The position numbers were made by a program, and so were the translations under genes. Under the pieces are notes generated by a model. That model was not told the DNA's origin. It ran no database searches and saw nothing but the letters and a program-made list of their open reading frames with translations. Source: Allium sativum (lineage: Eukaryota > Streptophyta > Magnoliopsida > Asparagales > Amaryllidaceae). From it: DNA of 64,000 nt. The stretch spans positions 298,893,456-298,957,455 of the forward strand of contig CM060922.1 of NCBI GenBank assembly GCA_030737875.1, given 5' to 3'. This document shows, in pieces, positions 32,401-43,440 of the stretch; position 1 is the stretch's first letter, and every line of letters starts with the position of its first letter.

Positions 32401-33190
32401 TTACAGCTATAGATGGAGGTTAGGCACTTCATTGCCCTTCAACGTGTGCCGCAGTTTAAACATGCCTATGACATTATGCCAGAATGGGGATGCCTTTCAG
32501 GAAGAATCGGTTCCCCAGGAAAAAAGAAAAAGGAATCAAGCGAAGAATCGAGAGATATTTCCTATAGCTTTGAGGAATATGTTTTTCAAAACAGACTTTT
32601 ATTTTTGAAAATGCTTTCTTTTAAAACCATTTTAAAAATAATTTTCAATAACTTTTATCTAGTCTAGTAACCTTCAGCTTTGGCGCCAAGTGTGACACCC
32701 CAAGTCCGTTAATGTAACTCACCAAGGGAATGCATTAAGTATCTTGAAGCGTTACAGGTAAACAGAAACAGAATAATTACAAGAAAGATATAAATAAGAC
32801 TACAATAGAAATTTAAATTTTTACTTCAATATAAATCATAATACCGTGGTCCACAATACCATAAGTCACAAAAACCATTACAGTATAATAACTTCTGTCT
32901 TGCATCATCAGAATACATAAGAACATAAAAACATAATTCCCCAATTGAAAAAGTAAATCCATATTAGAGACAAGAACTTGAGCCATACTTCAGAAGTAAC
33001 TCCTAGCAAGATGATATCCGAGTCCTGCTTAAGCCTGAGTGTTTCCTCCCTGAGAACCTTGGGTGGGGGGGGGAGGGGAGGGGGGGAACGGAAGAAAGGA
33101 GGAGAAACAAAAGGGTTAGAAATAAAGTCTGGCAAGTCTAGTTGCTTTTAGCCAGTAAATTGATAAAAGTAACATGATAGGCATATAAAG

Positions 33191-33916
33191 TGTAACAACC
33201 CGTACCTCCGTTCACACAAGATATTGTCCCCAACTTATCCACCGCATAAGTGTGGGGTTTTGTTTCTCAAAAGGCCTCGGCGTTAGTAAGAGATAGACTC
33301 TAGTATATAAGTACCCACTTTATACAGGCTTCCACGATGTGGGACTTAGGGGTGTTACATTCTCCCCTCCTACAGAGCCCAACGTCCCCGTTGGCTCATA
33401 AGCACCTCACCCAGGCGCTGTGGTCCACACAGGAGCCACAATTCCGGCGGGGTATTGGCTCTGATACCACTGTAACAACTCGCACCTCCGTTCATGCCAG
33501 ATATTTTCCCCAACTTAGCCACCGTATAGGTGTGGGGTTTTGTTCCTCAAAAGGCCTCGGCATTAGTAAGAGATGGGCTCAACTATATAAGTACCCACTT
33601 CACACAGGCTTCCACGATGTGGGACTTAGGGGTGTTACATTCTCCCCTACGGAGCCCAACGTCCCCGTTGGCTCACAAACACCTCACCCAGGCGCTGCGG
33701 TCCCCACAGGAGCCACAATTCCGGTTGGGTATTGGCTCTGATACCACTGTAATAGCCCGCACCTCCGTTCACGCAAGATATTGTCCCCAACTTAGCCACC
33801 GCATAGGTGTGGGGTTTTGTTTCTCAAAAGGCCTCAGCGTTAATAAGAGATAGACTCTATTATATAAGTACCCACTTTATACAGGCTTCCACGATGTGGG
33901 ACTTACGGGTGTTACA
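33191..33916 (-). mobile_element. Tandem TRIM: 3 LTRs and 2 internal regions
   Basis: LTR1 33,191-33,359 (169 bp), internal 33,360-33,470, LTR2 33,471-33,639, internal 33,640-33,748, LTR3 33,749-33,916. LTRs run from TGTAACAAC (or TGTAATAGC) to GGGTGTTACA. Each internal of about 110 bp has a polypurine tract (TTCTCCCCT read on +) at one end and the tRNA-Met primer site (TGGCTCTGATACCAC on +) at the other. Target duplication TAAAG lies on both sides (33,186-33,190 and 33,917-33,921). GATATTGTCCCC and GATGTGGGACTT resemble the widespread Katydid-type TRIM family. The 107- and 134-codon frames here are artefacts. Confidence 0.88.
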
Positions 33917-35673
33917 TAAAGTGGATAAGGAAGATCACTACATAAATGGAAGGTGTGACAAGGTAGACAAGATAAGGTGTATATGCTTCTAATGATTACT
34001 CATCTTATTCTCTGCACCAATGCTAGTATAACAAGTACATTACAAGATTACATACTCCATAATTACTTAATAGAAAAAGGATGATCCCAACAGAAATATA
34101 ATGGTAGTTTTAGGTGCACTCTAGTAATGGGTTCTAACCCAAACAGAATTAGCTGGTACCTAAACAGGAATAACAGGTGTTAACCCCAATAGAAACACAG
34201 GTAACCCACAGAAACAGACAGGACTAGATGTACCCTATTTACTACCCCAGTCGATCGGCTCCCTAGCGTAGATACCCTGTGCTGGCCCCCCAGTAGGGTG
34301 TATCACTCCCTAAAGTGGCAACCCTTCATTTCCCGGATGTGCACAACCATATCTACTGATGCCACAAGGTCTTATTTTCCCGAGCAGGTAGACTCATGCA
34401 TGCACATGACCCCGTTGGAACACGTCGTCATGACACCATCCTCCACGTTTGGATCTCTTGCAATTAATTCACTAAACGTGCCCCCAATCCGACCTAGTTC
34501 GGAGCACCCGTTTGATACCTATTTAACGGTTATTGACTTAAATGGGTCCCACACAAGATGATACAAGCTCTCCCCTTTGTCTTGTATGCCTCACTGGGTT
34601 TTTATCGACTATGTATACCGTTAGGTGTCTTTAATTACATAGCCTTATTTATTTCTACCAGTTATGCTTAACCTAAAGGTTGCCTTTAATTACATAACTT
34701 TATTATTTCCTCCGGTTATATATACCACTAGGTGTCTTTAATTACATAACCTTAACGGGTTCAGTTTGTGGGTCTATATGTGAATATTACCCAGCCCTCC
34801 TCAGATTTACTTAACCCATACCCTTTTGTTCAACCAAGTTTACATAACCCCTAACTTAAATTTAAGTTCATACAATCCCGATGGATTAGCTTAAGTTAAG
34901 CAGTCCAATTCATTACCATGTCAATTTATGGTTTATAATGGGCTAGATCTCCCACATTAGGCCTATAACATGTGGATTCTGACTATGCCGGTCGGTTCTG
35001 GGCAGACTTATTCCACAGTTGGGCCTAACCTCGTGTCATAGCCCGATTCGTATTTACATACTTAGATCTCCTACATTAGGTTTAACATTAGTGGCTGCTG
35101 GATATGCCGGTCGGGTCCGGGCAGACTTCCACCACTAATGCAACCTAACCTCGTGTCATAAGTACAATTACAATTCCTAATTGTAATTACTAAACATTCC
35201 ATTTTTAATTAATTAACCAATTAATTAATCCTTTCCTTTTTTTAGGTGTTAATACCCATTTTACCCAGTAATTTGAATTATATGTCCAAAAATGTTACAA
35301 TTCGAATTATGCCATTTTTAACCCTTTTTCCCCCATTCCTTAACTAGCGCCCTCACAAAATTGTGAGACGAAAAGGGATTTCGCTCGGTTCGAACCAGTC
35401 GCTAAACCGACCCAGACCGTTCGAAACGCCCTATCGTTTGAGAACAACACACAACAGAACGCAGACGGGAGAACATTTCATTGTATATTACAACAATGCA
35501 TCAAAATACAAGAATATACAGAGTATAAATGAATATTACACAAAAATAACAGAGATTACAATAAATTATATAGCAGCGGAAAATAATACAATACACAACT
35601 AGAAGGAGATATACGGATACAAAGCTTTCCGGATATCGTTCCAACTGTAAACCAGGATCCTATGATTATAAAT

Positions 35674-38600
35674 CTGCAAAACCAAAACTACTAGCTGCCC
35701 GTGTCGAAAATAAGGGCACCCAGAGTTTAGGTTAAAAAAATAAACTCCAGGTCAGTCATGGGACTGGTGTGAGAACTAAAACAGTTGTAAATCTTTATTT
35801 TTAAAGTTAGGTAAATCAAGGGACCACGCCGTATAACACGGAACGGGTTTCCTCCCAAGAATACCAGTGCATAAAACAACAGCGCAATGCTAAATAAAGA
35901 AAAATGAAGCTATTATAAGACCCAGTTCCCATCACACAATGCAACGCAAGCCGGAGGATAGGGTTTTTAACTTATAATAGCCAAGAATGCTTGATACGTT
36001 GAAAAACAAATCATTTGATATTGTTATAAGTGCATAGTGTATAAAACAACTTCAAATCATAAGTATCAATCCTAGGCGGCATAAGCGCCCCATCCCACTA
36101 TGTCACCATACTAGGTTCTACAAATAAAACCGCAAATGTCATGTATTTGGAAGTTTGGTTTCCGCCTGAGAACTGAGGCCAGGGATCGTCCTCTACCGAT
36201 TCGAGATTGTCTAGCCCGAGCCTCAGGAACAGCCGCAACTGCCCCTTGGATCGTCAGGGCCGGTCCACCGATGTGGATTATTATGCCTGAACACTCCGTT
36301 TCCCCGCCCTTTGGGGCGTAAATGAGCCAACAAATGACTCCATCGGACCTGGATCGTCCGATCAAACCGAGGCGCCTCGCAACAGCAACAACCACACAGG
36401 TGAAAAGTATATAAATGTCAGGGCTGGTAGGTCACTGACACCACCCTAGCTAGAAAGAAACGCATGCCCTCCCTGATGTCCTCTCCCGTTTTTGGTTCAC
36501 AACCGGGGTTTGAGGCTCGTGAATTCACGTTACAAAAATCTGTGCCACACAGGCTGTGCTTTGATCATCACCACAAGACTTTGCTTTTCAACAGAAGCCT
36601 CGATCAATTGCCACTTAGGCATGCCACACAGGCAATTCACTCCATGTGTTTGATATCCATCAATATATAACCCCTGAGCTCGTACGTCTCAGAGAAGGGC
36701 GTTAAGCAAGAGAATAAATTCTCCGCCGCCAAACAGATATATATTTAATAGAGATCAATCACACGGACTAAAATCCAATGTCAGACACACAGTCCATTTA
36801 AAAGTCCGTTCTGGGTCTGAACGAAACCGGAGGCACCTAGTACCCCTCATATTCGTCGATCTCCAAGTACGTCTGGACGATCACCAACTGTTTCCATCTT
36901 CTTGGGTGTACAGCCCAATCAAGATCATCAGTAATCACCCAAATGACGTGAAGACCTCCGGTCTTCGACCATCGTCTTCATCTTCGACTTATCGTCGTAT
37001 CAGTTATTCAGAATGGGATAAACCCGGTCTTCCCGAATAACTCGCGTATATATTAAATAAGTGTTACACAAACACAACATACGCCTCATTCCAATTCATT
37101 AGTCACTAACCGTAAATTAATCAAGAGAATAATTCCCCAAATATTAACCCCGAAGGCCGAAACCAACATCAGATCAATATCCAGGAAACCATTCTGCTCA
37201 GCTAACCGACAATTAGTTTCTAAATTTCACATTCATAGGGAAAGGTTCCCATTAATTTTATCAACGATAAATTCTTTAATTTATTCTTTAATCTACTTTT
37301 GAATATCAATTCAAACTAGTCGGGATTAACGAACTTTACCGACGTAATCATTTGTTTTAATTTCCAATCCCAACATATTCATCCCATGAAGTAAAACTGG
37401 TAGTACTTCATATCTAACACCACGGTGTTATTGGTAAATTCAATTACCATTTCACGTTCAAATCTAATTAAAGATTTAACTATCGCCTGGAGCAAAACTG
37501 GTGATACTCCATCCTCGATCTTTTCAATCTAATTAAAGATTCATTAAAACTCCACTTAGTTTTAATCGTTAACTGGGTTATAGAATCAGTGTCATTTAAA
37601 ACACGGTTCACGATAAACCCAAAACCACATTCCATTAATTATCGGAATAAATAACGAGTGTTATTCAAAACACTGTCCACGATAAACCCAAAAATCAATA
37701 TCAATTCAATTCCAATTAAATATTATTTAATTGGTACACTTCATTAAATCTAAATAAAAAGATTTAATCTTTTCTCAACTGGGTTCAAGAACAGTGTTAG
37801 TCAAGACACCATTCACGACAAACCCAAATCACATTTGATATTAAATACAAGGCTCTGAATAGAAAATATATCGGCTTATATTCAATAACAAATTCTACGA
37901 TTAACAAATGTCGTATTGGAAATAACGATATAAATATATATATCTTTCAAATTTCCATAACAACATCTGTATAATCACGAATTCCAACATCGAAATAATC
38001 CAAAGACAATTTCGATTCAAATCCATTCCAATTTAATTGTTGGAAATTCTGGTTATTTTCAAAACCATTTCTAATCCAGTTTATTTATTTAAAAATAAAT
38101 AGAATTATAATTCTAGTACAAAACTAGTTCATTTCGATAAAAATCTACTTTTCAAATATGGAGTATTTCATCCCAATTCTTTCTAAATCATTTCTTATGA
38201 TTTTACACAAATTATTACTATTTTTAATAATTTTATCAAGGCCCGTACAGTCGATTTCCATCAACGGCCATCGAACTGCACTTACAGCGACCTTTTTCAA
38301 ATTTGATTTGGACATAATTCCAAATCCAACCGTTAGATTTCTAGTTTCTAATATTCGTTAGAAAGCCCTTTTCGATACGAACCCAACGGTTTCGGTTTTA
38401 GGAGAATCCGACGGTCGGATCTCCCGAAATATCCGTTCGAAGTCAATGGTCGAAAATTGCGAACTGCCGCGGCGCGGCGCGTTCTATTCAGGCCATTATA
38501 TTATATATATATAATATATACTTCGTCGATTTCAATTCAAAACGTGCTTTATAAATCGTTTTTAAATTCGTTTTCAAAACGGTTTTAACTTCATATTCAA

Positions 38601-40644
38601 TTTCAAATCAAAATTGAATATTCCAATTTAAATTCATTTTAAATTCATTTTAAATTCATTTCAAAACGATTTCAATTCTATTTCAATTCTATTCCAATTC
38701 ATTTCAAAACGATTTCAATTCTATTTCAATTCTATTCGAATTCATTTCAAAACGATTTCAATTCTATTTCAATTCTATTCCAGTTCTATTCGAATTCATT
38801 TCAGTTTATTTCGAATTTCAAATCAATTCAATTAGATTCGAATTTCAATTCATTTTAATATTCACTTCAATTTGAATAAAATCGATATAAATATCGTTCA
38901 CGTTAAAATGGCGTCAATCTATCAACGCGGCTTCATATATTTCTATTTTCAAATATTCTATTTCAAATATTTCTTTTTCAAATATTTCTATTTTAAAACT
39001 GGAATGAGGCCCAATCAATTACCATATAATGTTAATTATATGGATTTTCTACAACACATGTATATATCAACAACGATGAATAATCAACCATCATCCAAAG
39101 TGCATTTTACACTGTATAAGCATCAAATATAAATATTCAACGCTTTTAACAGCCTGTCAATCAATCGATCGACATACAACTAAACAATCGGGGTTAGTGT
39201 ACGTCAAATATCATCCCAATACCCGTCTGGGGTTTCAAGCAATCAAACACAGATTTTTATTTGTGCAGTTGGGCAATGTGTAAAATTTATCGTCCCAATC
39301 AATGTCCTTCAAATAGGTGTACATAAACAAACCGTCCGGTTTGTAAATGAATATTTATTTATTCACATTCACGTTAAAAATTATATTTTTAACGATCAAC
39401 TATTTTATTCAACCTATGAATATTCTATTCGGTTCATTTATTAAATAAAATGTTATCCTTATTTTTCTAGCTTATTCTAAGAAAATTTCGGTGGCATAAC
39501 GACACGATACTAGAAATGGGACAAGGCCTAGCCTTATCCCTGGTCTAGTGAAGGCCCACGCCATTCACACATCAATCAAATCAATTTCATTTCACCAAAC
39601 AATTCAATTCAAACCAAATAATCTAACCAACTACACAACCAAACAATTAAACAAACAAGCCATCCATGGTCTGTGAATGATGGGTGTCGGGTGTTACTAA
39701 ACACCGTCTGCATCCTAGTATATATATATATATATAGAAAAATATAATTAAAGAATGAGAAGTTCTCACCGATAGCTATCCAATACCACGACTCTTCTTT
39801 TATAGAAATCTTCATCGTTATCGCATCTTTGTCAACTTCGTTGACCGTAGCCACTACATATATAAAAATCGAATTTTTACTTCGCTATTCAATATATAAA
39901 AATCGAATTTTTACTTCGCTATTCAATATATAAAAATCGAATTTTTTACTTTGCTATTCAATATATAAAAATCGAATTTTTACTTTGCTATTCAATATAT
40001 AAAAATCGAATTTTTACTTTGCTATTCAATATATAAAAATCGAATTTTTACTTCGCAATTCAATATATAAAAATCGAATTTTTACTTCGCTATTCAATAT
40101 ATAAAAATCCTATTTTTACTTCGCTATTCAATATATAAAAATCGAATTTTTACTTCGCTATTCAATATATAAAAATCGAATTTTTACTTTGCTTTTCAAT
40201 ATATAAAAATCGAATTTTTACTTCGCTATTCAATATATAAAAATCCTATTTTTACACCGCTATTCAATATATAAAAATCGAATTTTTACTTCGCTATTCA
40301 ATATATAAAAATCGAATTTTTACTTTGCTATTCAATATATAAAAATCGAATTTTTACTTCGCTATTCAATATATAAAAATCCTATTTTTACACCGCTACT
40401 ATATATAAAGATTTCGCCTTTTCAAATATAAAGATTTCGCCTTTTCCATTTCAAAAATATTTCGCCTTTTCCATTTCAAAAATCTAATCTTTTCTATTCT
40501 AAAAAAAAAATCATATCTTTTCTATTTTAAAAATCATATCTTTTGAACTATAAAAATCCAACTCTATATGTTTAAAAATCCTAACTCTATAATGTAAAAA
40601 TCTGATTTTTATAAAATATAATGAAATAAAATCAGAAAACTCAC
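35674..40644 (-). other. Possible leader intron in the 6.5-kb LTR
   Basis: The minus-strand donor AAAG/GTGAGTTT at 40,644 follows a GC-rich exon-like block and a TATA-like site near 41,000. The acceptor candidate TTTTGGTTTTGCAG/AT is at 35,674. The same donor is in the other LTR (about 46,470), but this acceptor falls in the segment replaced there. Low confidence. Confidence 0.28.
39858..40400. repeat. 34-bp tandem repeat, 16 units
   Basis: Consensus TATATAAAAATCGAATTTTT then ACTTCGCTATTCAA. The AAAAATCGAATTTTT core is almost palindromic. Variants with CCTATTTTTACACCGC recur at every fourth unit or so and close the array. Confidence 0.9.
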
Positions 40645-40669
40645 CTTTAAAAGAGGAAGGAGGGTTGTT

Positions 40670-40980
40670 AGGTTTGTCGGAGGGGAGCTGGGCTTCCAGT
40701 GGTGGCGGAGGGCCGCTAGTCGGTGTGTGGCTGCGTAGGGGGGGGGGGGGTGCAAGGCGCTGGAGGCGGTGGCCTTCCTCGATTTGGGGGATTAGGGTTT
40801 AAGGGGGGTGTACGGTATTCGAACGAAGGAGGAGGGGGCTTGCTCGCTTGATCGAAGGTGGGGCGGCTGGTCGGAGGCTGGATGGCGCGAGCGTGGCGGT
40901 GGCGTGATGGGAAACGCGGCGGCGGGGTTTTTTTGCTTTTTTTCCTAACCTAATAACTGACCGGGGGGGGGGGGTGATAA
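40670..40980 (-). promoter_or_regulatory. GC-rich block downstream of LTR TATA-like site
   Basis: A GC-rich island in AT-rich DNA with G11-12 runs at 40,738 and 40,964. On the minus strand it contains CCTTAAACCCTAATC and lies between a TATA-like site (about 41,000) and a donor-like GTGAGT (40,644), as expected for a first exon. The matching block is at 46,490-46,795. Confidence 0.4.
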
Positions 40981-41896
40981 AGGAAAGAGATAATATATAT
41001 TAATTAATTTATTTAATTATTTTATTCTCCTTAAAGTTGACTTTCCGTTTGAACTCGAAATCAAGTCCACCGACTGTCGTCCATAGCGTTTCACCCCCAT
41101 TCCGAACACAATGGGATATGTATCGTAAGCTGATTCGATTATTTCGATCAGTTTCCGTCAAAATCAACATATAACTCTATATATTGAATTTGAACGCGCA
41201 TTTCAATTTACTGGGGTCACATACTAACTCGAAAAATTCCAGAAAAATATTTTCTAGCTTCGTATTGACGATACGGTCCTAACAAAACTAGTTTCGTCAA
41301 TTCTGAGAGCGTTGGAAAAATGGCCATTTTCCAGTCGATTAAAATCAACTAAAACTGGTCAAACGCGTTTTCCTTTGTCACGCTCACATATTGATTCGAA
41401 AAATTATGAAATTTGGAATCTAGCAATAATTTGACACTGCGGATCCAACAAAAGTGGTTTCGTCGAAATCCGAGGTCGTTTGCAAAAATTCCATTTTTAA
41501 GGGCCTGAATTCCATAGCGACTATTCAGAATTTTCAACTGGACATATCTTTTGATTCCCGCTATGAAATTTTGATTTTTCGGATTCATTGGAAAGATAGT
41601 CACAATTAGATTCCATTATTTTTGGTTTCACAAAAATCCGATTTATTTGGCATCCGGTACATTCAATTGAAGTTTGAAATCGAATTATCGAACTACCGCG
41701 CCATTTTCAATTCCTTTTATAATTATATATAATTATTTATATTCGAACGATGACGTATATAATATATACGATCGAATTCTATTTAAAATAAATTTCTTGA
41801 CAATATTATTTAAAATAATTCATTTTAAATAATCAAAATTCGCTAAAATTGCCGAAATAAAAATTTTAAACTGGCCCAGATTTTCGGGTTGTTACA

Positions 41897-42925
41897 ATCT
41901 CCCCCACTTAAAACTTTTCGTCCCCGAAAAGGAAAAAAGTCGAAAGTGGTTTGATTAATCAACTCTACGTTCGATCTGGCTTCCATTCTCCAACTTTTCA
42001 GTTTCTGAGAATTTTCAAATTTTTCAAAAATTTGGCTAACACCCTAAATTTTCGAAAAATTTCGCCATAACCTCCCCTGCACCGGGAGCCACGGGAAAAT
42101 CCCGAAATTGACACATAGGCCTTCTGATCTCAAAAAGAAAAAGAAAAAGCCAAGCGGCTAGCCAATAGGCTCAAAAATCATCATCACCCAAACAAAACAG
42201 TAAATTATGATAAACATGTACCTATTTGTCGGGCAAACAAATTTTATTCTCTGCTCTAGCCTCCTTGCTATGACCTGTTCAATGTAAGTACATGTATATG
42301 CAAGCAAATGCAGGTAATTTTCAATACAATTCAATATGTGATTCAATTAGGCTAAATGGCTAAAAATTAGCAAACAAATAAACAAACAATGCAAACATCA
42401 GTCAATTAGTGAATTAGAGTTTCAAATTCATAATTTTGATATATAGTCAAAAATCAAATTTTTGATGCCAAATCACAACAATAGGCCCTATCTAATTTTG
42501 GTTCGCACACCAGTCAATTGGAAATATATAAATATCACACCTTCAACTCTCGAACACTAAATCTGATGATGAAGCTTCAATCAACATAACCATATCCGGG
42601 CGACTAGAGTGTGATTCTATATCTATCCAGTATATTAAAATTCCAAATACACGTTTGCAACGCGTATATGCAAAATCTTTATATACTGGACTGTCCAAAT
42701 CAATATAAATAACTAATAAAATACGAATAATTGATTTAAATTTTCAAAACAATATTTGTTTTCACTTTAAAAATATACTCTTCACACTCGTTCTAGGATA
42801 CTACTGATCCTATCTCTAACGAGTCATTCCCATTGGATATTACTAACCCACTATCTGATGAATTCTTTCGTATGGTTCTAATGTGCCTTGTTCTCTGCTT
42901 TGTAAACCAAAGCTCTGATACCAAA
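41897..42925 (-). other. Internal region of large-LTR element, non-coding
   Basis: 1,029 bp between polypurine tract and primer site. It has no reading frame with retrotransposon motifs. The frame at 42,158-42,346 has no recognisable domain. Confidence 0.75.
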
Positions 42926-43195
42926 TGAGACGAAAAGGGATTTCGCTCGGTCCGAACCAGTCGCTAAACCGACCCAGACCGTTCGAAACGCCCTATCGTT
43001 TGAGAACAGCACACAACAGAACGCAGACGGGAGAACATTTCATTGTATATTACAACAATGCATCAGAATACAAGAATATACAGAGTATAAATGAATATTA
43101 CACAGAAATATCAGAGATTACAATAAATTACATAGCAGCGAAAAATAATACAATACACAACTAGAAGGAGATATACGGATACAAAGCTTTCCGGA

Positions 43196-43440
43196 TGAAA
43201 TCCGGTAGGCTTTGCAACCATCCCTTCATCCCCCAAGCAGCAGGTAATACCCACCGTGGCTCCCACATGGTCCCCCAATTCCTTGTTTTACGGCGACCCT
43301 CTCGAGTCTCGCGCCTACTGGCGAACCAACGCCCTCCCCAGCGACATGTAAGGGTAAGAGTCTCCCGTTCGCCACCAAACCGCGAAGCGAGAACCCCCTA
43401 TCATGCGTACCCGGCCTACTCAGGGCCAGCAACAAGAACT
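43196..43440. other. GC-rich replacement block in 5' LTR
   Basis: Starts right after CTTTCCGGAT and ends before AACTGGTGATACTCC, both shared with the other LTR. The sequence has no visible counterpart in the window. Open frames on both strands cross it but end in LTR sequence, so I do not call a gene. Confidence 0.6.

Larger units (their letters stand above)
29497..32690 (-). mobile_element. INT3: third internal region of array
   Basis: Same length as INT1 (3,194 bp) and the same deletion junctions (near 32,350 and 31,284). The primer site is the most decayed of the three (GCTTTGGCGCCAAG, 32,677-32,690). The polypurine side retains ATTTTGGGGACGAAATCC on the minus strand. Confidence 0.85.
35364..41896 (-). 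mobile_element. 3' LTR of large-LTR element (6,533 bp)
   Basis: Contains a 1.86-kb segment (35,637-37,495) absent from the other LTR, sixteen 34-bp repeats (39,858-40,400), a GC-rich block with G runs (40,670-40,980), a TATA-like AATATATATTAAT region (40,992-41,004), and a minus-strand donor-like AAAG/GTGAGT at 40,644. Open frames inside are short and unsupported. Confidence 0.85.

Noticed and set aside
33337..33992. Plus-strand frames of 134, 107 and 61 codons
   Set aside because: They read through TRIM LTRs and internals antisense; the repeated peptide simply reflects the tandem TRIM.
36111..36395. 94-codon minus-strand frame
   Set aside because: Lies in the LTR of the non-coding element, no domain, and absent from the partner LTR.
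39858..40400. CRISPR-like array
   Set aside because: Units are contiguous 34-bp repeats without spacers, in plant retrotransposon LTRs.
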